Positions 26,371-34,782 of a stretch of 64,000 bases of DNA are shown here, piece by piece; the first letter of the stretch is position 1, and each line of letters starts with the position of its first letter. A program made the position numbers and the translations under genes. The DNA is from an uncultured Anaerolineaceae bacterium (GTDB lineage: Bacteria; Chloroflexota; Anaerolineae; Promineifilales; Promineifilaceae): contig CALBTC010000358.1 in assembly GCA_937967805.1 (NCBI GenBank), positions 24,050 through 88,049 on the forward strand, read 5' to 3'. The notes under the pieces were generated by a model. The model was not told the origin of the DNA and searched no databases. It was given only the letters and a program-made list of their open reading frames with translations.

Positions 26371-28073
26371 TAGAGCGCAACCTCCGTACGCCCCAGGTAA
26401 GCCTGGCGAACCAGAGGGTCGTTGACGATTCGGCCGGGCGTTCCCTCTGCCAGCAGCGCGCCAAAATCAAGGACGGCCACGCGATCTGCCAGGGTGAAAG
26501 CCAGGTCCAGATTGTGGTCAACCAGCACAACGGCCGTTCCCCAACCGCTTACCTCTTTAATGAGAGAGGCCAATTCGGCCCGCTCCAGCTCGTTCATGCC
26601 CACGGACGGTTCATCGAGGAAGACCACAGCAGGTGATGAAGCAACAGCCCTGCCAATTTCTAATTTTCGCTGTTCAGCTAAAGTCAACGAATCGGGCAGG
26701 CTGTTGCGTTTACCCATTAAGCCAAGCAGCTTTATCAATTCATGAATCGACGGCGTTTCCCTTTCGCCCGAGGCCATCTTGCCCAGGCGAAGATTTTCTT
26801 CTACCGTGAGGTGGGCAAACATGCGGACGGATTGAAATGTTCGGGAAATCCCGGCTTTCACCCGCTGATCGGCCGCAACGGTTGACAGTTCTGACCCGTG
26901 TAATCGAATAGACCCATCCTGCAATTTGTAACGGCCGCATACAACGTTAATCAGGGTCGTTTTGCCGGCCCCGTTTGCCCCGATTAGCGCCACGATTTCA
27001 GAGGCATTCACAACAAGAGATAAATTCGAAAGGGCGACAATGCCGTTAAAGCGATGGGATACCTGATCAATATACAGAATTGGTGCGGAAGACGATTCAC
27101 CATTCCCTGTTCCTGTAAAACCAGAGGCAAGCGGCCGTTTGTTTTGTGGTGGAGAGGGCGCCTCTTCCCGACTCGAGGGTCGCAGGTTGAGTTTGAGTAG
27201 GCGAAATGGTCGGGTAATGGCCAAATCCCACTGCCGGCTGATGATGCCTTCCGGCCTGACGGCCATCAGCACCATGATAAAGGTGCCGTAAATGACCTGG
27301 CGCCAGGGACCGACAAACTGCAACCACGCTGGGGTTGCCTCGCTGCCGCCAAGCACGCGCAGAAGCTCCAGAAGATAGGTGACAAAAAAGGCGCCGAAAA
27401 TGGCCCCGAGCACGCTGTGGACGCCGCCAATCAGCGAAAAGAGGGCGATGCGAAAGGAAAGTTCGAGCCCAAAATTGTGGGGCGCAATAAACAGCAGCCA
27501 CTTGGCCATCACTCCCCCAGCCAGACCAACGACTGCGGCGCTGATGACGACTGCGGTAATCTTGACCCTGCGCGTTGGCACTCCGGCTGCGGCCGCGGCA
27601 TCTTCATCGTCAAAAATTGAGCGCATCCGTAACCCAAACGAACTGCTCATCAGCGCGGTTGTGAAGGCAATGGTTGTGATCAACACGGCCGTTGCCTGCC
27701 TCAGCGTCGCCGGCGTGATGCCAAAATATCCCTGCAAGCCGCCAATTGAGTCAACATTTCCGATCGTAATTCGGACCAACTCACCCACCGCCAGCGTGCC
27801 CATAATCAGATAAATCCCCCGTATTCGATTCGCACCCCAGGCTACAGGCAAGGCAACCAGGCCGGCAGCCACGGCGCCGGCGCCCAGGCTGGCCACAAAC
27901 GGCCAATCCCAAACGTTATCTGTCACTGCAGCGGTATAAGCGCCGACGGCCATAAAACCCGCCTGGCCCAGGTTCAACTGCCCCGTTGCATAAACGATAT
28001 TCATACCCAGCGCGGCGATGATGCTGAGCGCCAGAAGAAACAGGAAGGACTCATTGGTGAGAATGTCAATCAT
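26370..28073 (-). CDS. Fused LivM permease - LivG ATPase
   Basis: 567 residues joining two proteins that are usually separate. Residues 1-290 are a LivM-type permease of about eight helices (GMNIVYATGQLNLGQAGFMAVGAYTAA). Residues about 325-565 are a LivG-type ATPase with Walker A ALIGANGAGKTTLINVV, LTLAEQRKLEIGRAVA as signature, and Walker B AVVFLDEPSVGMNE. A Pro/Ser-rich linker joins them. ATG 28073 overlaps the livH stop (28066-28068). Reading from the upstream 28130 start would extend into livH without a ribosome-binding site. M-G fusions are known but uncommon. Confidence 0.92.
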   Translation of the reverse strand: MIDILTNESFLFLLALSIIAALGMNIVYATGQLNLGQAGFMAVGAYTAAVTDNVWDWPFVASLGAGAVAAGLVALPVAWGANRIRGIYLIMGTLAVGELVRITIGNVDSIGGLQGYFGITPATLRQATAVLITTIAFTTALMSSSFGLRMRSIFDDEDAAAAAGVPTRRVKITAVVISAAVVGLAGGVMAKWLLFIAPHNFGLELSFRIALFSLIGGVHSVLGAIFGAFFVTYLLELLRVLGGSEATPAWLQFVGPWRQVIYGTFIMVLMAVRPEGIISRQWDLAITRPFRLLKLNLRPSSREEAPSPPQNKRPLASGFTGTGNGESSSAPILYIDQVSHRFNGIVALSNLSLVVNASEIVALIGANGAGKTTLINVVCGRYKLQDGSIRLHGSELSTVAADQRVKAGISRTFQSVRMFAHLTVEENLRLGKMASGERETPSIHELIKLLGLMGKRNSLPDSLTLAEQRKLEIGRAVASSPAVVFLDEPSVGMNELERAELASLIKEVSGWGTAVVLVDHNLDLAFTLADRVAVLDFGALLAEGTPGRIVNDPLVRQAYLGRTEVAL

Positions 28074-28929
28074 GGGTGTTCGTACCAAATAAACCCTGTG
28101 GCCGAATGAGCAAAACCAGAATGAGGCCAATCCAGGGAACGGCCGCTTGATAACCGGTCAGGCCAAAGTAGCTGGTAAATGATTCCAGCAAGCCCAAACC
28201 AATGCCGGCGACCATGGCGCCGGGGATGCTGCCGATGCCGCCTACCGTCATAATTGCCAGGCCCACCAGGCCAATATTCAGCCCGGACAAAGGGGAAACG
28301 CTGCCGTTGCGCAGAGCCATCAAGAAGGCAGCCAGGCCGGCTAAGCCACCGGCAATCATCAGGGCCAAAACGGCCAGCCGGCGAACGGGAACCCCGAGCA
28401 ACTCAACCATGCCCGGATCATGGGCCAGGCCGCGCATCGCCATGCCCCATCTGGTTCTTTCAACAAAAAGATGGGTAGCCGCCATTACAACGAAGGCCAC
28501 AACAAGACTCACCGATTGGACAGACGAAATCAGGAGCGGCCCCAGCGTGAAGTCCGTTTCCGGGACGGCAAAAGGGATGGCAACGGCCGTAGACGATCCG
28601 CGTATCTGGAGAATGGCGCCCTGAATCACAATAGCCATACCAATGGTGGATACCGCTGCCGGTATCGGTTTATCATATCCGACCGGGCGGAACGAAAAGA
28701 GCTCCGTTGCCAGGCCTAAAAGGGCCCCAACGCCAACTGCGAAGAGGCCGGCCAAAAAGATGGGCGTGTCTGCTCCGGCCAGAATGAGCGCGATCAACCC
28801 TGCGGCCATAAATACCGCCCCGTGTGCCAGGGTAAGCAAGCGCATCACGCCAAACACCAGCGTGTAGCCCAGCGCCAGCAGCGCCAGGTTTGCCCCCAGT
28901 AGAAGGCCGTTAATAAATACCTGAAGCAT
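28066..28929 (-). CDS. livH: Branched-chain amino acid-type ABC transporter permease LivH
   Basis: 287 residues with about eight membrane helices. It starts MLQVFINGLLLGANLALLAL and contains the LivH loop MRGLAHDPGMVELLGVPV, which contacts the ATPase. GGGGAAG lies just before ATG 28929. A longer upstream frame overlaps the binding-protein gene and lacks membrane character, so I excluded it. It pairs with the fused LivM half to form the channel. Confidence 0.93.
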   Translation of the reverse strand: MLQVFINGLLLGANLALLALGYTLVFGVMRLLTLAHGAVFMAAGLIALILAGADTPIFLAGLFAVGVGALLGLATELFSFRPVGYDKPIPAAVSTIGMAIVIQGAILQIRGSSTAVAIPFAVPETDFTLGPLLISSVQSVSLVVAFVVMAATHLFVERTRWGMAMRGLAHDPGMVELLGVPVRRLAVLALMIAGGLAGLAAFLMALRNGSVSPLSGLNIGLVGLAIMTVGGIGSIPGAMVAGIGLGLLESFTSYFGLTGYQAAVPWIGLILVLLIRPQGLFGTNTHD

Positions 28930-28942
28930 ACTTCCCCTATTT

Positions 28943-30211
28943 TTATTCCAGCGGCACAGCTTCACCACCGATAACCACATAGACGTAAACGGTCTTGTCG
29001 GCATCATTGCTGCCGCCGAAAGTTGTTGCTCCAGCCACGCCATCGAAGCCGGACAGGGCCAACAGGCCGGCCTGAATGGCCTCTCGCGCTTCTTCGGGGG
29101 AGCTATTGCCGTCAATGCCGGCGGTGCGCATGACATCCGCCAGCATCAGGATGTTGTCATAGTAATTGGCAGCCTCGGGCACCGTCGGCGGCTCGCTGTC
29201 GGCGGCGCTGATGGCCGCGATGTAGGCCACGCTATCGGCGTCGCTCGTCCTGGGGTCAAAGATCGAGGGCAAGACCCAGTCGTTGATGTCTTCGCCACCC
29301 TGCTCAAAAAAGGTGTTGGAGTTTTGGGCCGGATGCCCAATAATGGGCCGCGTCTCGTCCTGACGCGCCAGCTCCCGGGCAATCAACCCCGCCTCTGACG
29401 GCGCCGACATCAGGATAATACCGTCTGCTTCGGTCTCCTTAATACGCTGCACCGTTGTGGCAAAATCTGTTTGCCCGCGGGCAAAGGTGATGGGATCATC
29501 AGCGTTCACAATCTGGATGCCTACCTGGGGGGCTACGCCAGGAATAGAGAATTGGGCGGCGGCGGCTGAGACAGGTTCTGCTTCATCAAAGACGAGAACG
29601 GCCGTTTCAATTCCGTAAGCTTCTGCCCAGGCCGGCAGCGCCACACTATACAGCGCCGTGTTGGTGGCCGTGTTGCGAAAAGCCCAGCCCTCACCCAGCT
29701 CAGTGATGCCTTCTTTGTTGGCCGTACCGGTCATCAGTGGAACGCCCAGCTGGGCCGCCTGCACAAACACCACTTCCGCTTCACCTGATGAGAGCGGGCC
29801 GCTAACGGCAAAGACACCATTGTCGGCCAGCTCACGCAAGCCAATAACAGCTTGGTCCGGTTCACCACCGGTATCGATCACCTCAATCTGCAACATAGAC
29901 CCGTTGATGCCGCCCGCTTCGTTCACCGCATCGACAGCCAGCGTGGTTGCCAGGTCAATATCCTTGCCAAAGGTCACAAAGCGCCCGGACAAGTCTGTAA
30001 TCAGCCCGATCGTAATAGGTGGTGCTTCCGCCATGGCCTCTTCCGCCAGCTCAATGGACGCCTCTTCTTCCTCAACAGGTGCGGCATCTTCCTGCTGCGT
30101 CTCAGCCAGCTCGCCAGAAGGTTCGTCTGTTGTCTGCGTGTCGCCAGCGCAAGCACCGAGTGTCAACAATGCGATTGTTAGAAAAAGGCAAAAAAGCTTA
30201 ATGCGTTTCAT
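28943..30211 (-). CDS. Periplasmic binding lipoprotein of the Liv-type transporter
   Basis: 422 residues. A signal peptide ends in the lipobox LTLGAC, followed by a 40-residue Glu/Thr-rich linker. The rest is a type I periplasmic binding fold (IGLITDLSGRFVTFGKDID, AVSGPLSSGEAEVVF, DGIILMSAPSEAGLIAREL). Such ANL-receptor-like proteins bind branched-chain amino acids, amides or aromatic acids; the local decarboxylase favours a carboxylate. As first gene of the operon it probably follows the promoter in the gap to 30284. Codons and GC resemble its neighbours. Confidence 0.9.
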   Translation of the reverse strand: MKRIKLFCLFLTIALLTLGACAGDTQTTDEPSGELAETQQEDAAPVEEEEASIELAEEAMAEAPPITIGLITDLSGRFVTFGKDIDLATTLAVDAVNEAGGINGSMLQIEVIDTGGEPDQAVIGLRELADNGVFAVSGPLSSGEAEVVFVQAAQLGVPLMTGTANKEGITELGEGWAFRNTATNTALYSVALPAWAEAYGIETAVLVFDEAEPVSAAAAQFSIPGVAPQVGIQIVNADDPITFARGQTDFATTVQRIKETEADGIILMSAPSEAGLIARELARQDETRPIIGHPAQNSNTFFEQGGEDINDWVLPSIFDPRTSDADSVAYIAAISAADSEPPTVPEAANYYDNILMLADVMRTAGIDGNSSPEEAREAIQAGLLALSGFDGVAGATTFGGSNDADKTVYVYVVIGGEAVPLE

Positions 30212-30283
30212 CGTAATTCACTCCTTATTCAATCTAAATGTAAGCCGATACGAAAACCTATTTGAATGACGCCTCTATAGCGG

Positions 30284-30898
30284 TTACTGGCCAAACCTGA
30301 CCCAATCGCGAAATTCCAAAGCGGGGTCTTCTATTGGGGCGGCCATTGCCAGGTGCATTGTGTTGTACATCTTCCAAAAACCAACAATCAAAACGATCTC
30401 CATCACTTCTTGATTAGAAAAGTGATTGGCCAGTTTGGCCCGGAGTTCGTCTGTTACCCCGGCGGGGTCCAGGCTGGCTTGATGCACAAACGCCATCGCC
30501 ACCGCCTCGCGTTCATCGGCCGGTTCATCCAATTGCAGGATATGCTCTAACGCCTCATCATCATGGCCCCAGCGCCGCTTTAGGGTCAAAACATTATGCG
30601 CCGTACAATAAGGGCATTCATTGTCCCTGCTGGCCAGCAGCGCCAGCCGATACTTCAGATGTTCACTGAGTGCGTTGCGTTCGTCTCGCATCACCGCATT
30701 ATTCAGTTTGAAAATATGCTCGGCAATCCAGGGTGTATGCAGGTAAAGTTTTAAGGTATTGGGGAGGAATCCCATTCTGGAAATGTAATAGTAGAGTTGA
30801 GGCCTGACCGTAATCGGCACATGTTCCAAATTCTCACCGATGGGCGCGTAATCAATAAACGCTTTTTGCTCATCCATTGTTTTTGTTTGTTCGCTCAT
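30284..30898 (-). CDS. AhpD-like/carboxymuconolactone decarboxylase family protein
   Basis: 204 residues, all helical, with ECPYCTAHNVLTLKRRWG. This is the CxxC...H redox motif of AhpD-like alkylhydroperoxidases within the carboxymuconolactone decarboxylase family. A second half contains ALEHILQL and a long EVMEIVLIVGFWKMYN helix. The role is likely peroxide reduction with a lipoyl or thiol partner. It stands upstream of the transporter operon in the same direction, separated by 72 bases, and could be cotranscribed. I start it at ATG 30898 (AAGGA upstream); the longer 30949 reading lacks support. Confidence 0.82.
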   Translation of the reverse strand: MSEQTKTMDEQKAFIDYAPIGENLEHVPITVRPQLYYYISRMGFLPNTLKLYLHTPWIAEHIFKLNNAVMRDERNALSEHLKYRLALLASRDNECPYCTAHNVLTLKRRWGHDDEALEHILQLDEPADEREAVAMAFVHQASLDPAGVTDELRAKLANHFSNQEVMEIVLIVGFWKMYNTMHLAMAAPIEDPALEFRDWVRFGQ

Positions 30899-31240
30899 TG
30901 GGAGTTCGATCCTTGTTGGAGACCATCCCGTAACTTGCTCACGCGGCATGACAAGCTGCTACGGTTAATCCCCGCATCTTTGGCTTATTGCGCCAGATTC
31001 TGTGGTTTACAGCAATAATAATGAGGATCGTTTGCAAAACCGTTTGCTAGGCTCGGTCAGGCCTTTTACGAAGGCGCGCGCTACGATGAAATAGGTAATC
31101 TGCGCAAAGCTATGGCGGGTGATCCATGACGTGAAGTCGCCCACTAAATAGAAACCGTACGAATAAAGCGATCACAACGGCGGTCCGGACGGCCGATCTT
31201 TTCAGCCACGGTAACGTGCAGGCCCTTTTAGGCAGATGCA
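30899..31240. other. Intergenic region without a recognisable gene
   Basis: Only short open stretches are present. One forward run of 34 codons at 31025-31129 has protein-like wording (RLGQAFYEGARYDEIGNLRK) but lacks a start and may be a remnant of a lost gene. No RNA gene or promoter stands out. Confidence 0.4.
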
Positions 31241-31282
31241 AAAAAAAACGGCCGTTTCTTAGTGAGAAACGGCCGTTTTTTA
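31241..31282. terminator. Bidirectional terminator built from two ACGGCCGT palindromes
   Basis: A run of nine A, then ACGGCCGTTTCT, loop TAGTG, then AGAAACGGCCGTTTTTT. The stem is about 18 base pairs and is flanked by A-run and T-run, giving an intrinsic terminator on both strands. Each arm carries one copy of the over-represented octamer. Confidence 0.75.
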
Positions 31283-31353
31283 CTGTTTCGTAATTGCCGA
31301 TGACAGTGCCCGTATAACCAGCAAGCATGACTGCCCTATTCAAATGAAAGGGC

Positions 31354-31605
31354 TCACTTACCCAGTCTCATTTCATAGGTAGCAAACTCTTTGATCTGCT
31401 CCAATAAAACCTCAGGAGTGAGGTCGGGGAAGAAGCATTCTAAAAACAACCAGCCAGAATAACTGGTTTGTAACGGCATAAACCCGCTGGTTCGTGGCAC
31501 TTCATTGGAATTAAAGCCGGTTCTTACCACTAAATCTGGGAATGGCTGCCCTCCTGTATCTAAATAATCAAATAACAATTCAAGATTATTTACGATATCA
31601 ATCAT
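31354..31605 (-). pseudogene. UppS-like prenyl transferase, C-terminal fragment after in-frame TGA
   Basis: 83 residues containing DLVVRTGFNSNEVPRTSGFM, an aromatic SYSGWLFLECFFPDL, and a final helix. These correspond to the C-terminal third of cis-prenyl transferases (DLxIRTSG...LWQxAYxE...WPDF). It begins with ATG directly after the TGA that ends the preceding fragment, in the same phase, so one base change would restore a roughly 270-residue protein. It may be a broken gene or be made as a second polypeptide. Composition is AT-rich compared with neighbours, suggesting transfer. Confidence 0.65.
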
Positions 31606-32166
31606 TCAATTTTTCGCGGAATCTTTTAATATTTTTTGCACAGCTCTGGCCAGCTCATCAACGCCGCCATAATCAAGCGCCATATTTAGAAAATATTTTT
31701 CAAACGAAGCAGTCTGCTTCTCTAAATCGGTTAAAGATTTCCTAATGCTGTAAGCCAGCTTATTTTTGCGGCCCAGATGGGTAAACTTTACCTTATTTTC
31801 TATTAATTGATCGACAATCTCTTTATCATTCAAATATTTTTTGGCAAGCTGCATTAAGAAGCTTACTTGCGTGTTGCTCCTGAGCCAATTTTCGGTGGAA
31901 AACGTCCAAAAAGTTGTATGTTTTATTTCCCATTGCCGACAAGCCTTGGCAATGCCCTTGATGACCTCTATGCCCAAACTGTACCCTTGATTTTCGTCCA
32001 GGCCTTTCAATCTTGCCGATCTGCGATTCCCGTCGCAAATGAAAGCAATATGCTTTATTTGTCTGATTGATTTATCGTCAGGAATCTCCGACCAGGCATC
32101 TTCTACGTGGTTTAACCAATATTCCAGATCTTTTTTTTGTTCATTGAGTTGAAGAATTTTCGGCAT
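31606..32166 (-). pseudogene. UppS-like prenyl transferase, N-terminal fragment
   Basis: 186 residues with the cis-prenyl transferase signature IKHIAFICDGNRRSARLKG, the family FSTENW in TFWTFSTENWLRS, and LNMALDYGGVDELARAV. The catalytic Asp and substrate-binding residues of this half are present. The reading frame ends at TGA 31606-31608 and continues in phase in the next fragment. The N-terminal extension of about 35 residues before the signature is longer than usual, so the protein is a divergent member rather than the housekeeping undecaprenyl diphosphate synthase. No partner genes flank it. Confidence 0.7.
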
Positions 32167-32612
32167 CTAAAAATGTACCTTAAAAAAGAGTAACTAGTTT
32201 TATGCAAATAAATGAAAACTGCTTTATGCGCTTTGTCACAAGGACATGCTGGACTAAGCAACGGCCGTTGCCCCCAGATATAAACCGGCAAATTTACATG
32301 GTCAACCAACCAGGCTAATCAACACGAAAGGCAACGGTTTTCCCCGTACCAAGTAAGTTAGATCATGATGCAATTCAGCACCAGAACCATTTTTTTAACA
32401 TGACAACCTGCCGCTTAAGCATACCTTATCATACTAGATAATAGGGGTGTTGCCAATGAGACAGAGGCAGGAGCGCTTACTCCACATTACCAGTTGTAAA
32501 CGCGGCAGCTAAAAGCGTATATGGCTGCACTATAGTAGGGTAACGGCCGTTTTGTTATCTTAAACAGGTTGCCAGGTCGTGCCCCCAGGAATGGCTAGAC
32601 TTTGTATTAGCG
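32167..32612. other. Intergenic region without a recognisable gene
   Basis: About 446 AT-rich bases with two ACGGCCGT octamers (near 32260 and 32540). No convincing reading frame, RNA or hairpin terminator is visible. Confidence 0.4.
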
Positions 32613-33305
32613 TCAAACAACGAGCGAAGGATAGTCCAACTCGGGGCAAAGGGTCATCGGTTTCATTTTTTTCTGTAACGGCTGATAGTAAGACTCCCCG
32701 GCACAGGCGCGGCAGAGGGTACGGCCGTCCCCCACCACCTCCCGCTCATTGATAATCTCCTCCCCGCAAACATCACACAACGCCCTGACACCGGGCCGGC
32801 TGATAATCGCGCTGACCGGTGTGTTTAACTGCACCGGCTGCCACTCTAGCAGCACGTCATCGGGCATCACCTGGTATGCTTCCAGGTAGGCGTGCCAGCG
32901 GCTGCGGGCACCTGGCGCGTACTCCGGAGCCAGTTCGCGTGACTGCACGCTGGGGGCTATGCGAATCGCCCGCCCCGTCATTGTATCGACAAACGTGGCT
33001 GCCATCTTGCCAAAATCCACCACGCGCAAGGTGCGCCGCCCCATGTGGCAGTCGGTGGCCACCGCAACCCCGTCGGCCCCACAGCCATCTGTTTCCATAA
33101 TGGTTAACAGCCGCTTTTTGGCATTGTCGAAAAGATACTCACCCTCGCTTAGCAAATTCAGGCGGCACAAACCCAGCAGCCCCATGCGCACGCCCAGCAC
33201 CTGACGCGGGCACAAATGACGGTGCCGCTCTGCCGAGGCGTCCAGCAGCGGAATTAAAGCTTCACGATTAAAAAGAGGAACGTTTTGGTCAACGGTGGCA
33301 ATCAT
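32613..33305 (-). CDS. FmdE-like protein with zinc-ribbon tail
   Basis: 230 residues. Residues 15-130 resemble the FmdE/TraR domain associated with formylmethanofuran dehydrogenase: RHRHLCPRQVLGVRMGLLG, then TDGCGADGVAVATDCHMGRRT with Cys/His metal ligands. The tail has CDVCGEEIINE and CRACAG, a four-cysteine zinc ribbon. Such proteins accompany molybdenum enzymes in non-methanogens and may handle metal or cofactor. It is the last gene of the Dms-type respiratory operon. The nearest upstream gene is 151 bases away, behind an inverted repeat, so separate expression is possible. Confidence 0.82.
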   Translation of the reverse strand: MIATVDQNVPLFNREALIPLLDASAERHRHLCPRQVLGVRMGLLGLCRLNLLSEGEYLFDNAKKRLLTIMETDGCGADGVAVATDCHMGRRTLRVVDFGKMAATFVDTMTGRAIRIAPSVQSRELAPEYAPGARSRWHAYLEAYQVMPDDVLLEWQPVQLNTPVSAIISRPGVRALCDVCGEEIINEREVVGDGRTLCRACAGESYYQPLQKKMKPMTLCPELDYPSLVV

Positions 33306-33357
33306 TTCTCAAATTTCCTTATGCTTGAATGCGTTGGCAAAATAACTGAGCTTTACA

Positions 33358-33422
33358 TTGTCATTCCCGCACAGGCGGGAATCCATACATCTGGACTCCC
33401 GCCTACGCGAGAGTGACACGGT
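33358..33422. repeat. Paired GC-rich inverted repeat of a common dispersed type
   Basis: ATTCCCGC (33363-33370) pairs with GCGGGAAT (33375-33382). A second, imperfect arm (CTCCCGCCTACGCGAGAG) follows about 15 bases later, and the outer ends GTCATTCCCGC and GCGAGAGTGAC are also near-complementary. This resembles small mobile inverted repeats seen in many bacterial genomes. Confidence 0.6.
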
Positions 33423-33456
33423 AGGTTGTTCCCGGATTAAATTCTTAAAGTATAAA

Positions 33457-34782
33457 CTATACATCCTGAGCAACGTCGAACACCTGCGGGCGCGTGAGAT
33501 CAAGTTTGAGCTCGCGCACCACCAAATCCTGCCCTCGCATTTCCAGCGTACTGGTAGAGATGCCAATTTCAATGTCCAGGTCGGCCAAATTTTGAATCTG
33601 GTCGATGTGGAATTCCAGATAGCGGTGCTCTTTATTTCGCTGGTAATTCCGGTAGCCGCTGCGGTTAAACACGTTACGCACCTTAGAAATGTCGCTACCG
33701 AATACCTTGGCGCTTTTCAGAAGATAATCTTTTTCAGAAAAGACGGCCGTTTTCGGCAAGGTACGGCCGTAATTCTGCTGGTAGTTTTGCCCGGTCAATT
33801 TGTTTTCCAACGAGCAGTAATGGACACCAATCGTTAACTGCTGCTCCAGGGCAAAGGCCATCAGGTCCAGGCAAACCAGTTCGCTTTCAGAGATGGATAC
33901 ACCCCCAGCATACCAGTAATTGTAAAGAATGTGAAACGGCCGTTTCTTCACCTTAAAACCGCGCTCTTTAAACGCCCGCGCCTGGGTAAAAGGATAGCAA
34001 AACTCCAACAAGTTGATACTGTGGATTTGCAGCCGTTCCAGCTCCAGCAGCACCTCTTTCATTTCCGCCAGCGTACCGGGCAGAATGGGCATCTCTACCA
34101 TGACGGTGGGAATGTACTGCTTGGCCAGGGCGATGCGGTCGAAGGTCAGCCGGTGGCCTTTGGCCAGATCGTGCATACGAATGCTGAAGCGAATTTCTTC
34201 CAGCCCGGCGGCTCGCAGCTCTTGAAGTGCCGCCTCGTTGGCGTGGTCGCCGGTTGTGTAAAGGCGGGTGTGCGCCTGAGGAAAAACCTCAGTGGCGGTG
34301 TGGAAAAAAGCAGCTGCTTCTGCCTTGTGCAGAAGCGGTTCGCCACCGGTGAGGGCCAGATAATCGACGCGATGACCCGCCGCGCCAATCTGCGCCAACT
34401 CCTGTGCCGGATTCACTTTATTCTGCTGAAAATAATCGTAATCAACCTGGTTGGGGTTGAAGCAGTAGTAACAATCCCGATGGCATTGCAGCGAGGCAAA
34501 AAAGGTGGCGCTGCCCACCCCCTTTTGGCAAGCCACGCAGGCCGGCGATATGGTGTTAATGTAAATGCTGCGGTCTGTGTTGCGCAGAATCGCTCCCTTG
34601 TGGCGCAGCTGATCGATTCTATGCGCCGTTTCCTGGCTGTAGTCCCGATCATCAATTTCAATGCCCGTTGCGGCAACCTGTTCCATGAAATCATCAAAAA
34701 TGCCCAGATAGATGGTGGCGTATTCCGCCAGCCGCCGATTTTTAATCTGCTTATGCGTTTCCCGCGTGATGTCAATAATCAC
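33457..34782 (-). CDS. Radical SAM protein of the respiratory operon
   Basis: 441 residues. The 4Fe-4S/SAM motif is CHRDCYYC (Cx3Cx2C) near residue 100, preceded by CVACQKG, an extra cysteine pair that could bind zinc or a cluster. The SAM-binding GGE follows in YLALTGGEPLLHK. The C-terminal 150 residues are of unknown function, with no SPASM Cys cluster. Its GTG overlaps the ferredoxin stop as GTGA, and GGAGG lies upstream. Position beside a TorD-like chaperone and FmdE hints at maturation of the molybdenum enzyme or modification of a partner peptide. Confidence 0.85.
   Translation of the reverse strand: MIIDITRETHKQIKNRRLAEYATIYLGIFDDFMEQVAATGIEIDDRDYSQETAHRIDQLRHKGAILRNTDRSIYINTISPACVACQKGVGSATFFASLQCHRDCYYCFNPNQVDYDYFQQNKVNPAQELAQIGAAGHRVDYLALTGGEPLLHKAEAAAFFHTATEVFPQAHTRLYTTGDHANEAALQELRAAGLEEIRFSIRMHDLAKGHRLTFDRIALAKQYIPTVMVEMPILPGTLAEMKEVLLELERLQIHSINLLEFCYPFTQARAFKERGFKVKKRPFHILYNYWYAGGVSISESELVCLDLMAFALEQQLTIGVHYCSLENKLTGQNYQQNYGRTLPKTAVFSEKDYLLKSAKVFGSDISKVRNVFNRSGYRNYQRNKEHRYLEFHIDQIQNLADLDIEIGISTSTLEMRGQDLVVRELKLDLTRPQVFDVAQDV

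Noticed and set aside
31025..31129. A small gene in the 30.9-31.2 kb gap
   Set aside because: The protein-like wording has no start codon or ribosome-binding site and ends after 34 codons; kept only as a possible remnant.
31606..31608. Selenocysteine at the TGA in the UppS-like gene
   Set aside because: No cysteine or selenocysteine is expected at this position in cis-prenyl transferases, and no obvious SECIS hairpin follows the TGA.
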